From Bryobacterales bacterium (GTDB taxonomy: Bacteria; Acidobacteriota; Terriglobia; Bryobacterales; Bryobacteraceae): 55,991 nucleotides of DNA. A model generated the notes under the pieces. That model searched no databases, had not been told where the DNA came from, and was given only the letters and a program-made list of their open reading frames with translations. Where the stretch lies: positions 1-55,991 of the forward strand of contig PMSX01000155.1 of NCBI GenBank assembly GCA_003167495.1, written 5' to 3'. Position numbers and translations under genes: made by a program. The number at the start of each line of letters is the position of its first letter. The stretch's first letter is position 1. This document shows, piece by piece, positions 17,326-24,245 of the stretch.

Positions 17326-19566
17326 ATGATGATTCGAAGATTAGCTGTACCTCTGCTTACAGTCTTCGTGCTTGGATCGGTGGTAAATAGCATTGGCCGC
17401 GCAGAGTCACTACCGCCGTTGACTCATCATGTGCGTGAAGCGACGCTCAATGGGCAAGCGCAATCCGTCGGTCGCCTTCCGGCACAGCAACCCATGCGGC
17501 TGGTGCTTGTCCTGCCTCTCCGCAATCAACCAGCCTTAGAGCAATTCTTGCAGGATCTCTACAATCCTGCCAGCGCGTCTTACGGCGACTATCTCACAGT
17601 AGACCAGTTCACCAACATGTTTGGTCCCACCCAGCAGGATTATGACGCTGTCGTGCAGTGGGCGAAAACCAATGGCCTCACAGTGGTTGGCACCTCCCGC
17701 AATCGCGTGAACGTAGATGTATTGGGGTCGGTGGCTGCCATCGAGACCGCCTTCCATATCAACTTGGGCCTCTATCAGCACCCCACCGAAAATCGAACTT
17801 TCTACGCTCCAGACCGCGAACCCACCGCGGACCTGCCTTTCCAACTGTGGCATGTCGCCGGCCTCGACAACTATTCGATCCCGCATTCTGCGCTCGTGCG
17901 TAAGCCTTTGGCGGCGACCCCCAAGGCCACGCCCGACGCCACGACCGGCTCCTGTCCTGACCAGTCCTTCTGCGGCAGTGACATGAGAGCGGCGTACTAC
18001 GGCGGAACTCTCACTGGCTACGGCCAATCGCTCGGGTTGCTGGAGTACTACGGCACCGATTTGGACGACCTGGCCACATATTTCGCCAACGCGGGTCAAA
18101 CAAACAATGTCCCGATCACTCTCCTTTCCACAGACGGCACCAGCACAAGTTGCATCTACCCGGACTGTGACGATACCGAACAGACCCTCGACATGACTCA
18201 GGCGATCGGCATGGCCCCGGGTTTATCGAGCTTGGTGATGTACGTCGGATCGAGCGACGCCGCAATTTTTAACGCCATGGCTACCGCTAGCCCGCTGAAC
18301 GCCCAATTGAGTTCTTCGTGGGGCTGGTACCCGCCCGACCCCGCTACCGACAACCCATATTTCCTGGAGTTCGCAGCCCAGGGGCAGAATCTGTTTCAGG
18401 CGGCAGGTGACGGTGCCAAATGGACTCCCTCTTCCTCTTTTTACCCAGCCGATGACGTCTATTTGACCTCGGTCGGTGGGACAGACTTGGAAACCACCGG
18501 ACCTGGCGGGGCGTGGAGCTCGGAAACGGCTTGGGCTGACGGCGGCGGCGGAATTTCTCCGGATAAATTCGCGATTCCCTTCTGGCAGACCACCACGGCC
18601 AGCGGCTGCTCCAATTGTTCAAACACCTATCGCAACGGCCCGGACGTTTCCGCTAACGCGAATTTCACCTTTTACGTCTGTGCCGACCAAACCACCTGTT
18701 CGGCTAACTTGTATGGTGGGACCAGTTTTGCGGCGCCCATGTGGGCTGGCTACCTGGCTCTAGTTAATCAACAGTCAGTGGCTGATGGTAAGCACACGCT
18801 CGGCTTTATCAATCCAGCTCTTTATACCATCGGTTTAAGCTCCAGCTATAACAATGATTTCCACGACATTACCGGTGGCAGCAACGGTTATGCGGCCACA
18901 ACCGGCTACGATTTGGCGACTGGCTGGGGCAGTCCCAACGGAAGCGGCCTGCTTACTCGACTGCTCAACACAATTAACACTCCTGGCTTCGGTCTCACCG
19001 CCACTGCGCTTTCTCCGGAAACTTATACCATCACAAGCACCGTAACGAATGGTTTTAGCTCGAGCATTTCGTTGTCTGCGACGGGTCAGCCCTCGGGCGT
19101 CACCGTAGCCTTCAGCCCAAACTCGATAACCGGGGCGGGAACTTCAACCATGAAGATCACAGTGGGTCCAACAGTAGCGGTTGGTACGTATAACATTAAA
19201 GTCAAGGGAACCTCTGGCAGCATCACCGAAATCGTTACGGTGGTCCTGTCGGTACAACTTAACTACACCATCAGCGCATCGCCCACATCGATTAGCGTTC
19301 CAATCGGTAGCACCGGCACGTCCACAATCACCTCAACTATCACGGGCGGCTGGGACGCGCCCATCTCCTTATCGGCCACCGGTTACCCAATTGGCGTGAC
19401 CGTAACCTTTAGCCCCTCAACCATACCGGCGCCGGGCTCGGGGAAGTCGACCATGAAAGTCACAGTGGGCTCGGGTGTCGTGCTCGGAAACCACACGATC
19501 ACTATAAACGCCACCGGCGCAGGATATCCGCGTGAGGCTCAAGTTACCCTCGACGTCATCAAATGA
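17326..19566 (+). CDS. Secreted sedolisin-type serine protease (peptidase family S53), paralogue 2
   Basis: 746 residues, same architecture as the protease at 5622: signal peptide (about 1-27, ending GRA), pro-kumamolisin domain (about 32-190), catalytic domain (about 215-545) and two Ig-like repeats (about 550-640 and 650-745). Catalytic residues are intact: Glu285 and Asp289 in DDTEQTLDM, Asp362 in QAAGD, Ser467 in GGTSFAAP. Two extra cysteine pairs (SCPDQSFC at 209-216 and SGCSNCS at 427-432) are absent from paralogue 1 and may form disulfides. ATG 17326 and 17329 are both possible starts. The S53 core is highly similar to the first copy, the Ig-like part less so. Confidence 0.95.
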   Translation: MMIRRLAVPLLTVFVLGSVVNSIGRAESLPPLTHHVREATLNGQAQSVGRLPAQQPMRLVLVLPLRNQPALEQFLQDLYNPASASYGDYLTVDQFTNMFGPTQQDYDAVVQWAKTNGLTVVGTSRNRVNVDVLGSVAAIETAFHINLGLYQHPTENRTFYAPDREPTADLPFQLWHVAGLDNYSIPHSALVRKPLAATPKATPDATTGSCPDQSFCGSDMRAAYYGGTLTGYGQSLGLLEYYGTDLDDLATYFANAGQTNNVPITLLSTDGTSTSCIYPDCDDTEQTLDMTQAIGMAPGLSSLVMYVGSSDAAIFNAMATASPLNAQLSSSWGWYPPDPATDNPYFLEFAAQGQNLFQAAGDGAKWTPSSSFYPADDVYLTSVGGTDLETTGPGGAWSSETAWADGGGGISPDKFAIPFWQTTTASGCSNCSNTYRNGPDVSANANFTFYVCADQTTCSANLYGGTSFAAPMWAGYLALVNQQSVADGKHTLGFINPALYTIGLSSSYNNDFHDITGGSNGYAATTGYDLATGWGSPNGSGLLTRLLNTINTPGFGLTATALSPETYTITSTVTNGFSSSISLSATGQPSGVTVAFSPNSITGAGTSTMKITVGPTVAVGTYNIKVKGTSGSITEIVTVVLSVQLNYTISASPTSISVPIGSTGTSTITSTITGGWDAPISLSATGYPIGVTVTFSPSTIPAPGSGKSTMKVTVGSGVVLGNHTITINATGAGYPREAQVTLDVIK

Positions 19567-19744
19567 CTCTGAAGTGAAACTTGAATCGGGAATCGATTGT
19601 TGCAGTGCTTGAACACGGAACGAAAGCCTGATGAATTTTGTCATGTCCTTCGAACCCGTCGGATTGAATCGGATTGAAGCTGTTCACATTTCCTGATCGC
19701 AGGATCGGGGCAACCCCCTTGGGGGAAATTCATAAGGAGACAAA

Positions 19745-20608
19745 ATGGTAAAAAGAGGATTTTTTTCGTTAGCGCTGGCGGCTGCACTGATTCCTTTCGC
19801 CCAGCCGGCGGCCGCACAGAACTGGAAAGGAAAACCGAAGGCCTCGATCCAAGACTATGGGCCGTTTTCAACCCCTCCGTCCAAGGGCCCCGCTTTCACC
19901 CAAAGCAATGCTAAGGCTGCTGCTGCCGGGGAATGCGGCAATCCGGCTACCAGTTGCTTGTTTTACGGAGGCGACTTTGTAAATAACCCCCTTTACCCAT
20001 CATTCCTTGCGAATGGTTTGGCCAACGAGCGGACAATTAACGTATCCGGACTTCCATACGGATCCGCAACCTGGGTCCCGTTCGCCGTGCCGGCGGGCCA
20101 GACTTGGGACGTAACGGGACTCTTCACCAACAATCAGTCGTCCTATGGCGTCCTTGACCAAGGAACCGAACCTACGGCTGTGGCCTACTGGTCGATCAAT
20201 GAAGAAGTTTTCGCAGGGAGCGCCGGAATCGTTGTCGATTCGGGTACTTCCCCGGCCACCTCCACTCCAACGGGGCGCGTAGCTTTTGGACTGAACGAAT
20301 ACACCGTGCAAGTGACAGGACTGAGCATCACGCTGACCGCTGGTACTTATTGGCTGGCCGTGGTTCCGATCTGTACGAATACGGCCGACCCTTACTGTGA
20401 GGGCGTGTTTTTCTTGTCTGACGTCGAATACATTAACACCACGCCCGCAAACGCCTTCGGCCCGGTGGAGCCTATTGATTCGGCGTTCTTCGACTCCCCT
20501 TACTTTGGCCTGAGCTTCGATCCCACCAATGGTTCTGTAGGGGCCTGCGCCGGGGAGGGTTGCGACACCTTCTCAGCGGGCGTGCTCGGGAAAATTGCCA
20601 AGAAATAA
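19745..20608 (+). CDS. Secreted protein of unknown function
   Basis: 287 residues after a strong AAGGAG. A typical signal peptide (1-24, ending PAAAQ) is followed by a Cys pair (CGNPATSC), a beta-rich middle (WVPFAVPAGQTWDVTGLFTN, LTAGTYWLAVVPICT) and a C-terminal CAGEGC. The pattern 'PVPAGQTWDVTGLFTN...YWS...TAGTYWL' resembles extracellular beta-sandwich proteins of Acidobacteria with unknown role. Located 178 bp after the second S53 gene on the same strand, so it might be exported alongside it. Confidence 0.75.
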   Translation: MVKRGFFSLALAAALIPFAQPAAAQNWKGKPKASIQDYGPFSTPPSKGPAFTQSNAKAAAAGECGNPATSCLFYGGDFVNNPLYPSFLANGLANERTINVSGLPYGSATWVPFAVPAGQTWDVTGLFTNNQSSYGVLDQGTEPTAVAYWSINEEVFAGSAGIVVDSGTSPATSTPTGRVAFGLNEYTVQVTGLSITLTAGTYWLAVVPICTNTADPYCEGVFFLSDVEYINTTPANAFGPVEPIDSAFFDSPYFGLSFDPTNGSVGACAGEGCDTFSAGVLGKIAKK

Positions 20609-20635
20609 ACGTGGAAAAAGGGAGGTTCGACGGCT

Positions 20636-20653
20636 GCCGCCCTCCGGGGCGGC
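20636..20653. terminator. Possible hairpin after the secreted-protein gene
   Basis: GCCGCCC, loop TCCG, GGGCGGC: a perfect 7-bp GC stem 28 bp after the stop codon. No U-tract follows, so it is either a weak terminator or an mRNA-stabilising hairpin. Confidence 0.4.
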
Positions 20654-20700
20654 GGCTGGCCGCCTTTCCAATTCGCGACAAATCTGAAACCTAGCCAATC

Positions 20701-20730
20701 TCGAAACTGAGCAGGGAGCGTCAGCGACCC
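20701..20730. repeat. Short dispersed intergenic repeat, type II copy 1
   Basis: CGAAAC-GAGC--G-AGCGT-AGCGACC matches 32670-32697; four scattered differences. It lies in a gap between genes. A second subfamily of the short repeats, differing from type I. Confidence 0.5.
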
Positions 20731-20776
20731 AGGCCGCTTTGGGACGCCCCATAGAGGTTCGTAGGAGAATAGAAAC

Positions 20777-21286
20777 ATGGTGGCTGTCGCCGAAAACCTC
20801 ACCTTGCCGGAATTCCAAACGAAGTACGGAAAGGGTGACCGCTCATATGAATATTGGTACGGTCGAGCCATACCCAAAGGCATGCCAACTTGGATTCACG
20901 GGATCCTACAGCGCATAGTGATGGAGTTGCTTACCGAAGCTGGCTACATAGCAGGTTCAGAAGTCGAACTCAGAATTGTTCCGGATGCTCACCCGAAGCC
21001 CGACGTGATCGCTACCAAAGGCGAGGTCGAAGATCCCTATCCTACCCAAGCCGTCGACGTGGTGGTTGAGATTCTGTCGCCGGATGACACCATGCCATTC
21101 ATGGTTGAGAAGTGCCGGGCGTATCACGCGTGGGGCTTTCCGCGCATCTATGTGGTGGATCCAGCGAGCCGTTTGCTCTTTCAGTGGACTGGCAGCGCAC
21201 TCGAAGTCACGAATACTTTGACCACGATTCAAGCGGCCAAAATCTGGGAACGGCTCGATCTCACCCGCAGGCAGCCGCAAACGTAA
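20777..21286 (+). CDS. Uma2-family (DUF820) restriction-endonuclease-fold protein
   Basis: 169 residues after AGGAG. The PD-(D/E)XK-like core is visible: HPKPDVIATKGE, VVVEILSPDDT, then a Lys and YHAWGFPRIYVVDP. The family was named for a cyanobacterial gene and is abundant there and in Planctomycetes; its nuclease activity is inferred from fold, and biological role is unknown. It stands alone between a secreted protein and a hypothetical gene. Confidence 0.85.
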   Translation: MVAVAENLTLPEFQTKYGKGDRSYEYWYGRAIPKGMPTWIHGILQRIVMELLTEAGYIAGSEVELRIVPDAHPKPDVIATKGEVEDPYPTQAVDVVVEILSPDDTMPFMVEKCRAYHAWGFPRIYVVDPASRLLFQWTGSALEVTNTLTTIQAAKIWERLDLTRRQPQT

Positions 21287-21315
21287 ACCGCTCGAGTCCG
21301 TAAAGACACAGTGGG

Positions 21316-21353
21316 GCAGGATGCCATCCTGCGCGCCGATTGCCAATCGGCGC
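21316..21353. repeat. Two adjacent near-perfect palindromes
   Basis: 21316-21332 reads GCAGGATG-C-CATCCTGC and 21333-21353 reads GCGCCGATTG-C-CAATCGGCGC, both perfect apart from the central base. They abut and lie 27 bp after the Uma2 stop codon. They can fold as two hairpins or serve as a double operator or repeat unit. Confidence 0.7.
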
Positions 21354-21550
21354 CAACCCGATCACACATCTCGAAAAAAATCCGCAGCGTTCTTATCTCC
21401 AATCCCTCCAGCGCCTTACAAGCAATTTCCCCGCCCCAAAATTTTTTCATAGTTCGAAACGACGGGGCCTCATGCTACTTTTCAATCGGGCTCGACGAGA
21501 TTTTTCCCATCTCGCACGGGCCTTTTTCATTTCTCAAAGGAGTCTCGCAA

Positions 21551-22417
21551 ATGTCCGCTCGTTCCATCCGCCGCGCCGCCGAGCGCACCGCCGCAAAACT
21601 GGCCGCCAAAGCCAGTATTCACGTCACCGCCAACGAGGAATCCACTGACCAACCCCTCGCCGCAACCGCCGCCGCCGGCGCCACCTTCAACTCCTCTACC
21701 GAACTCCCATCCGACGCCCGCCTCGCCGCCAATCGGGCCAACGCGAAACTGAGTACAGGGCCCACCACTGCCGCCGGCCGCGCGAAATCCTCCATGAACG
21801 CCGTCAAAACCGGTCTCACCAGCCGCAGCATCCTCCTACCCACCGAAGACGCCGTCCCTTACCAACAACACCTCGACCGTCACTTCAAACAATTCGCCCC
21901 CACCACTGACGAAGAAAAATCTCTCGTCCAATCCATCGCCGACACCGAATGGCGCCTCCTGCGCATCTTTCCTCTCGAAGCCAGCGTCTGGGCCGTCGCC
22001 CGCATCAAAATGGCCGACCTCTACCCCGACATCTCCGACCCCATCAATCGCCAATCCCTCATCGATGGCGAAATCCAGTTAGCCTACCGCAAGGATCTCT
22101 CGAACCTCGCCCTCCAGGAACGCCGCCTCCGCAACCAGTCCGCTGCCGACACGGCGAAACTCGAAAAACTCCGCTCCGAGCACCGCGAAAAACACGCCAA
22201 AGACTTCGATCAAGGTGTCCACATGTACAAAATGGCACAAAGGCGCAACCTCCCCTTCGATCCCGCCTTCTTTGGGTTCGTTTTTTCAATCGAAGACTTG
22301 GAACAACACGTTACTCGCGAACAAGCCTCCTGCTTCGTCAAAGGACTCCACTCAGACCTCACCCAGGAGCAATTCGAAGCATTAATGACTCAAAGAAAGA
22401 TGTCCCAAGCCGCGTAA
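21551..22417 (+). CDS. Hypothetical protein of the acidobacterial SANRANA/STGP type
   Basis: 288 residues from ATG 21551, 8 bases after AAGGAG; longer readings to 21311 lack a ribosome site. A charged Ala-rich N-terminus leads to LAANRANAKLSTGPTTAAGRAKSSMNAVKTGL, a signature I associate with a large acidobacterial family of unknown function, followed by a helical region with TDEEKSLVQSIADTEWRLLRI and a charged coiled coil (about 185-230). Some relatives lie near mobile elements, but no transposase is visible here. Palindromic repeat copy B follows immediately downstream. Confidence 0.75.
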   Translation: MSARSIRRAAERTAAKLAAKASIHVTANEESTDQPLAATAAAGATFNSSTELPSDARLAANRANAKLSTGPTTAAGRAKSSMNAVKTGLTSRSILLPTEDAVPYQQHLDRHFKQFAPTTDEEKSLVQSIADTEWRLLRIFPLEASVWAVARIKMADLYPDISDPINRQSLIDGEIQLAYRKDLSNLALQERRLRNQSAADTAKLEKLRSEHREKHAKDFDQGVHMYKMAQRRNLPFDPAFFGFVFSIEDLEQHVTREQASCFVKGLHSDLTQEQFEALMTQRKMSQAA

Positions 22418-22450
22418 GAGTGACTTCCTATCTTTCGAGCCCCGACCAAG

Positions 22451-22589
22451 CAAAGGTGGGGACTGCCACAGCGCCCGAAATCAGTCCGACACGAAGCCGC
22501 TTGCGCAACCATCGCGTGCTGGCTGTCCCCATCTTTGCGCTTCTCACCGCTCTCATCGCCAAAGGTCACAGCCTATTCAATCCAGCACC
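22451..22589. repeat. Dispersed palindromic repeat, copy B
   Basis: Second copy of the element at 13155-13293. Blocks 22451-22486 and 22554-22589 match copy A, with a 67-bp spacer here against 30 bp in A. The outer ends AAAGGTGGGGACTG and CTGTCCCCATCTTT form an inverted repeat inside the copy. Confidence 0.6.
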
Positions 22590-22639
22590 CCGTCTGCGCC
22601 GTTCTTCTCAGCTCCTATCTTCCAGCCCTCCAGGGTGCG

Positions 22640-23722
22640 CTACCTCCCAATTCCAAACCCTTGGAGGATCTGCCGTAGCCGCTCAATAGGGATCGCCTCT
22701 GCCGTCCCGAATTTTGACTGAACCGTAGTCGATTGCAGCAGCGAATTATAAACGGCTTCCTCCACCGCTTCCAGCGCCATCTCGAAATAAGGCGAAGTTT
22801 GCTCAGTCGACAAGGCCGCCGTCGTGCGCGCCGTTGAAAAAGCAATCGCATAATCTCCCGACCCATTGCTGTATGAAGAACCCGTTCGCGCCAACCCGAA
22901 CACCGCGCGCGCGGCCAGGCGTTTGAGATCCTTCGGCGTCAGCGGAGCGTCCGTTGCCACCACGATCATGCAAGACCCATCGCCTGATTTGTAGTCATAT
23001 TTACCCAAGCGCTGACCCACCGGTGCGCCTCCCATCGTTAAGACCCCGCCGAAATTCGTTTGCACCAGCACGCCCACCGTGAAGCTGCCAAAGCGTGTGG
23101 GAGCCTTGCGTGAAGACGTTCCAATACCGCCTTTCCATCCGAAACACCTGGTTCCCGTTCCGGCGCCTACGCTTCCTTCGGCTACGCTTCCATCCTTGGC
23201 GTTGAGGATCGCGGCGATCACATCCTCGCGGCGGACGTGCATGCCGCGAATATCGTTCAAACCCGAATCATTCGTTTCTCCAACCACCGCGTTGACAGAC
23301 ACTACCTTCTCGTTTCCTGGCAGCGCGAGCGTATACGCGACAATGCCCTCAATAGCGGTCCCAACATTCAGGGTATTAGTGAGGACGATCGGCGTTTCAA
23401 TCGTGCCCAGTTCTTCAATCTGAGTGGAGCCGGCTAACTTACCGAACGCATTGCCGACAAACACCGCCCCGGGCACTTTCTCCTGAAAGAGATTGCCGGG
23501 TGCAGGCAAGACAGCAGTCACTCCCGTTCTGACGTCGTCGCCTTGAATCAATGTCACATGCCCTACCCGAACTCCGCTTACGTCTGTAATGGCGTTCAGC
23601 GGCCCTGTGGGAAAAACGCCTGGCGCAAGGCCGAGGTCTCTGGCGCGCGGCCTGGTTTCCTGGGCGGGCAAGTGTTCAGCATACAACGACGCGAAGGTTT
23701 GGAGTAATTGTCTGCGAGTCAT
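22640..23722 (-). CDS. P1-family peptidase (S58, DmpA-like aminopeptidase/esterase)
   Basis: 360 residues from ATG 23722. It matches the DmpA/BapA group, which self-cleave to expose an N-terminal serine and release N-terminal D- or L-residues or beta-peptides. Conserved blocks: NAITDVSGVRVGHVTLI, TGVTAVLP, VGAGTGTRCFGWKGGIGTSSR, and SGDGSCMIVVATDAPL with the expected Gly249-Ser250 cleavage pair, then GDYAIAFST. An MTRRQLLQTFASLYA start resembles a twin-arginine leader beginning (T-RR-Q-LL), though hydrophobic content is modest. It is divergent from padR at 23913. Confidence 0.9.
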   Translation of the reverse strand: MTRRQLLQTFASLYAEHLPAQETRPRARDLGLAPGVFPTGPLNAITDVSGVRVGHVTLIQGDDVRTGVTAVLPAPGNLFQEKVPGAVFVGNAFGKLAGSTQIEELGTIETPIVLTNTLNVGTAIEGIVAYTLALPGNEKVVSVNAVVGETNDSGLNDIRGMHVRREDVIAAILNAKDGSVAEGSVGAGTGTRCFGWKGGIGTSSRKAPTRFGSFTVGVLVQTNFGGVLTMGGAPVGQRLGKYDYKSGDGSCMIVVATDAPLTPKDLKRLAARAVFGLARTGSSYSNGSGDYAIAFSTARTTAALSTEQTSPYFEMALEAVEEAVYNSLLQSTTVQSKFGTAEAIPIERLRQILQGFGIGR

Positions 23723-23881
23723 AAAATCAATGATCTCCCAAGAAAAAGGGGGCATCGCCGCCCATACTTGTATCGAGGGGGGACACTCCGGGGCCTCTGG
23801 GACCGCTACCTGGTAGACCAGTTCGGCAGGCCTGGCGTTTGTGGGGCGGCGCCATGCGCGGCCGCGCTGGTCTCCAGGATC

Positions 23882-23918
23882 TTCCATAGTAAAACTGTTG
23901 TATAGTCTTACTATGGAA
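23882..23918. promoter_or_regulatory. PadR operator-like inverted repeat over the start of padR-1
   Basis: Perfect 11-bp inverted repeat TTCCATAGTAA (23882-23892) / TTACTATGGAA (23908-23918) with a 15-bp spacer. The right arm contains the ATG (23913) and TATAGT (23901-23906) sits between the arms, so a bound dimer would cover the -10 and the start codon. Fits autorepression by PadR. Confidence 0.75.
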
Positions 23919-24245
23919 ACGCGAGCTGAGATCCCGCCCGGCACCTTGTATATGTTGATTCTGAAAACCCTGGCTCGTCTGGGAGCAATGCACGGTTATG
24001 GTATCGCGCAGTACATCCAGCAAACCTCTGACGAGGTTCTCCAAGTAGAAGAGGGATCGCTCTATCCGGCGCTCCAGCGCATGCTCATCAAGGGCTGGGT
24101 CGTAGCCGAGTGGCAGCAATCAGAAAACAACCGCCGTGCCCGCTATTACAAACTGACCCCCGAAGGGCGCAAGCAACTGAGCCGCGAGTTGCGGGAATTT
24201 GAACGAGTCATCGCCGCCATCGGAAGGGTGATTCAACCGGTATGA
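23913..24245 (+). CDS. PadR-family transcriptional regulator, padR-1
   Basis: 110 residues: winged helix-turn-helix domain (about 12-90; TLYMLILKTL, GSLYPALQRMLIKGW, RARYYKLTPEGRKQL), then a short dimerisation helix. PadR proteins are dimeric repressors controlling adjacent genes. No Shine-Dalgarno is present and a -10-like box lies 6 bases before the ATG, suggesting a leaderless mRNA. Its stop overlaps the ADOP start (ATGA), so it very probably controls the downstream permease operon. Confidence 0.92.
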   Translation: METRAEIPPGTLYMLILKTLARLGAMHGYGIAQYIQQTSDEVLQVEEGSLYPALQRMLIKGWVVAEWQQSENNRRARYYKLTPEGRKQLSRELREFERVIAAIGRVIQPV

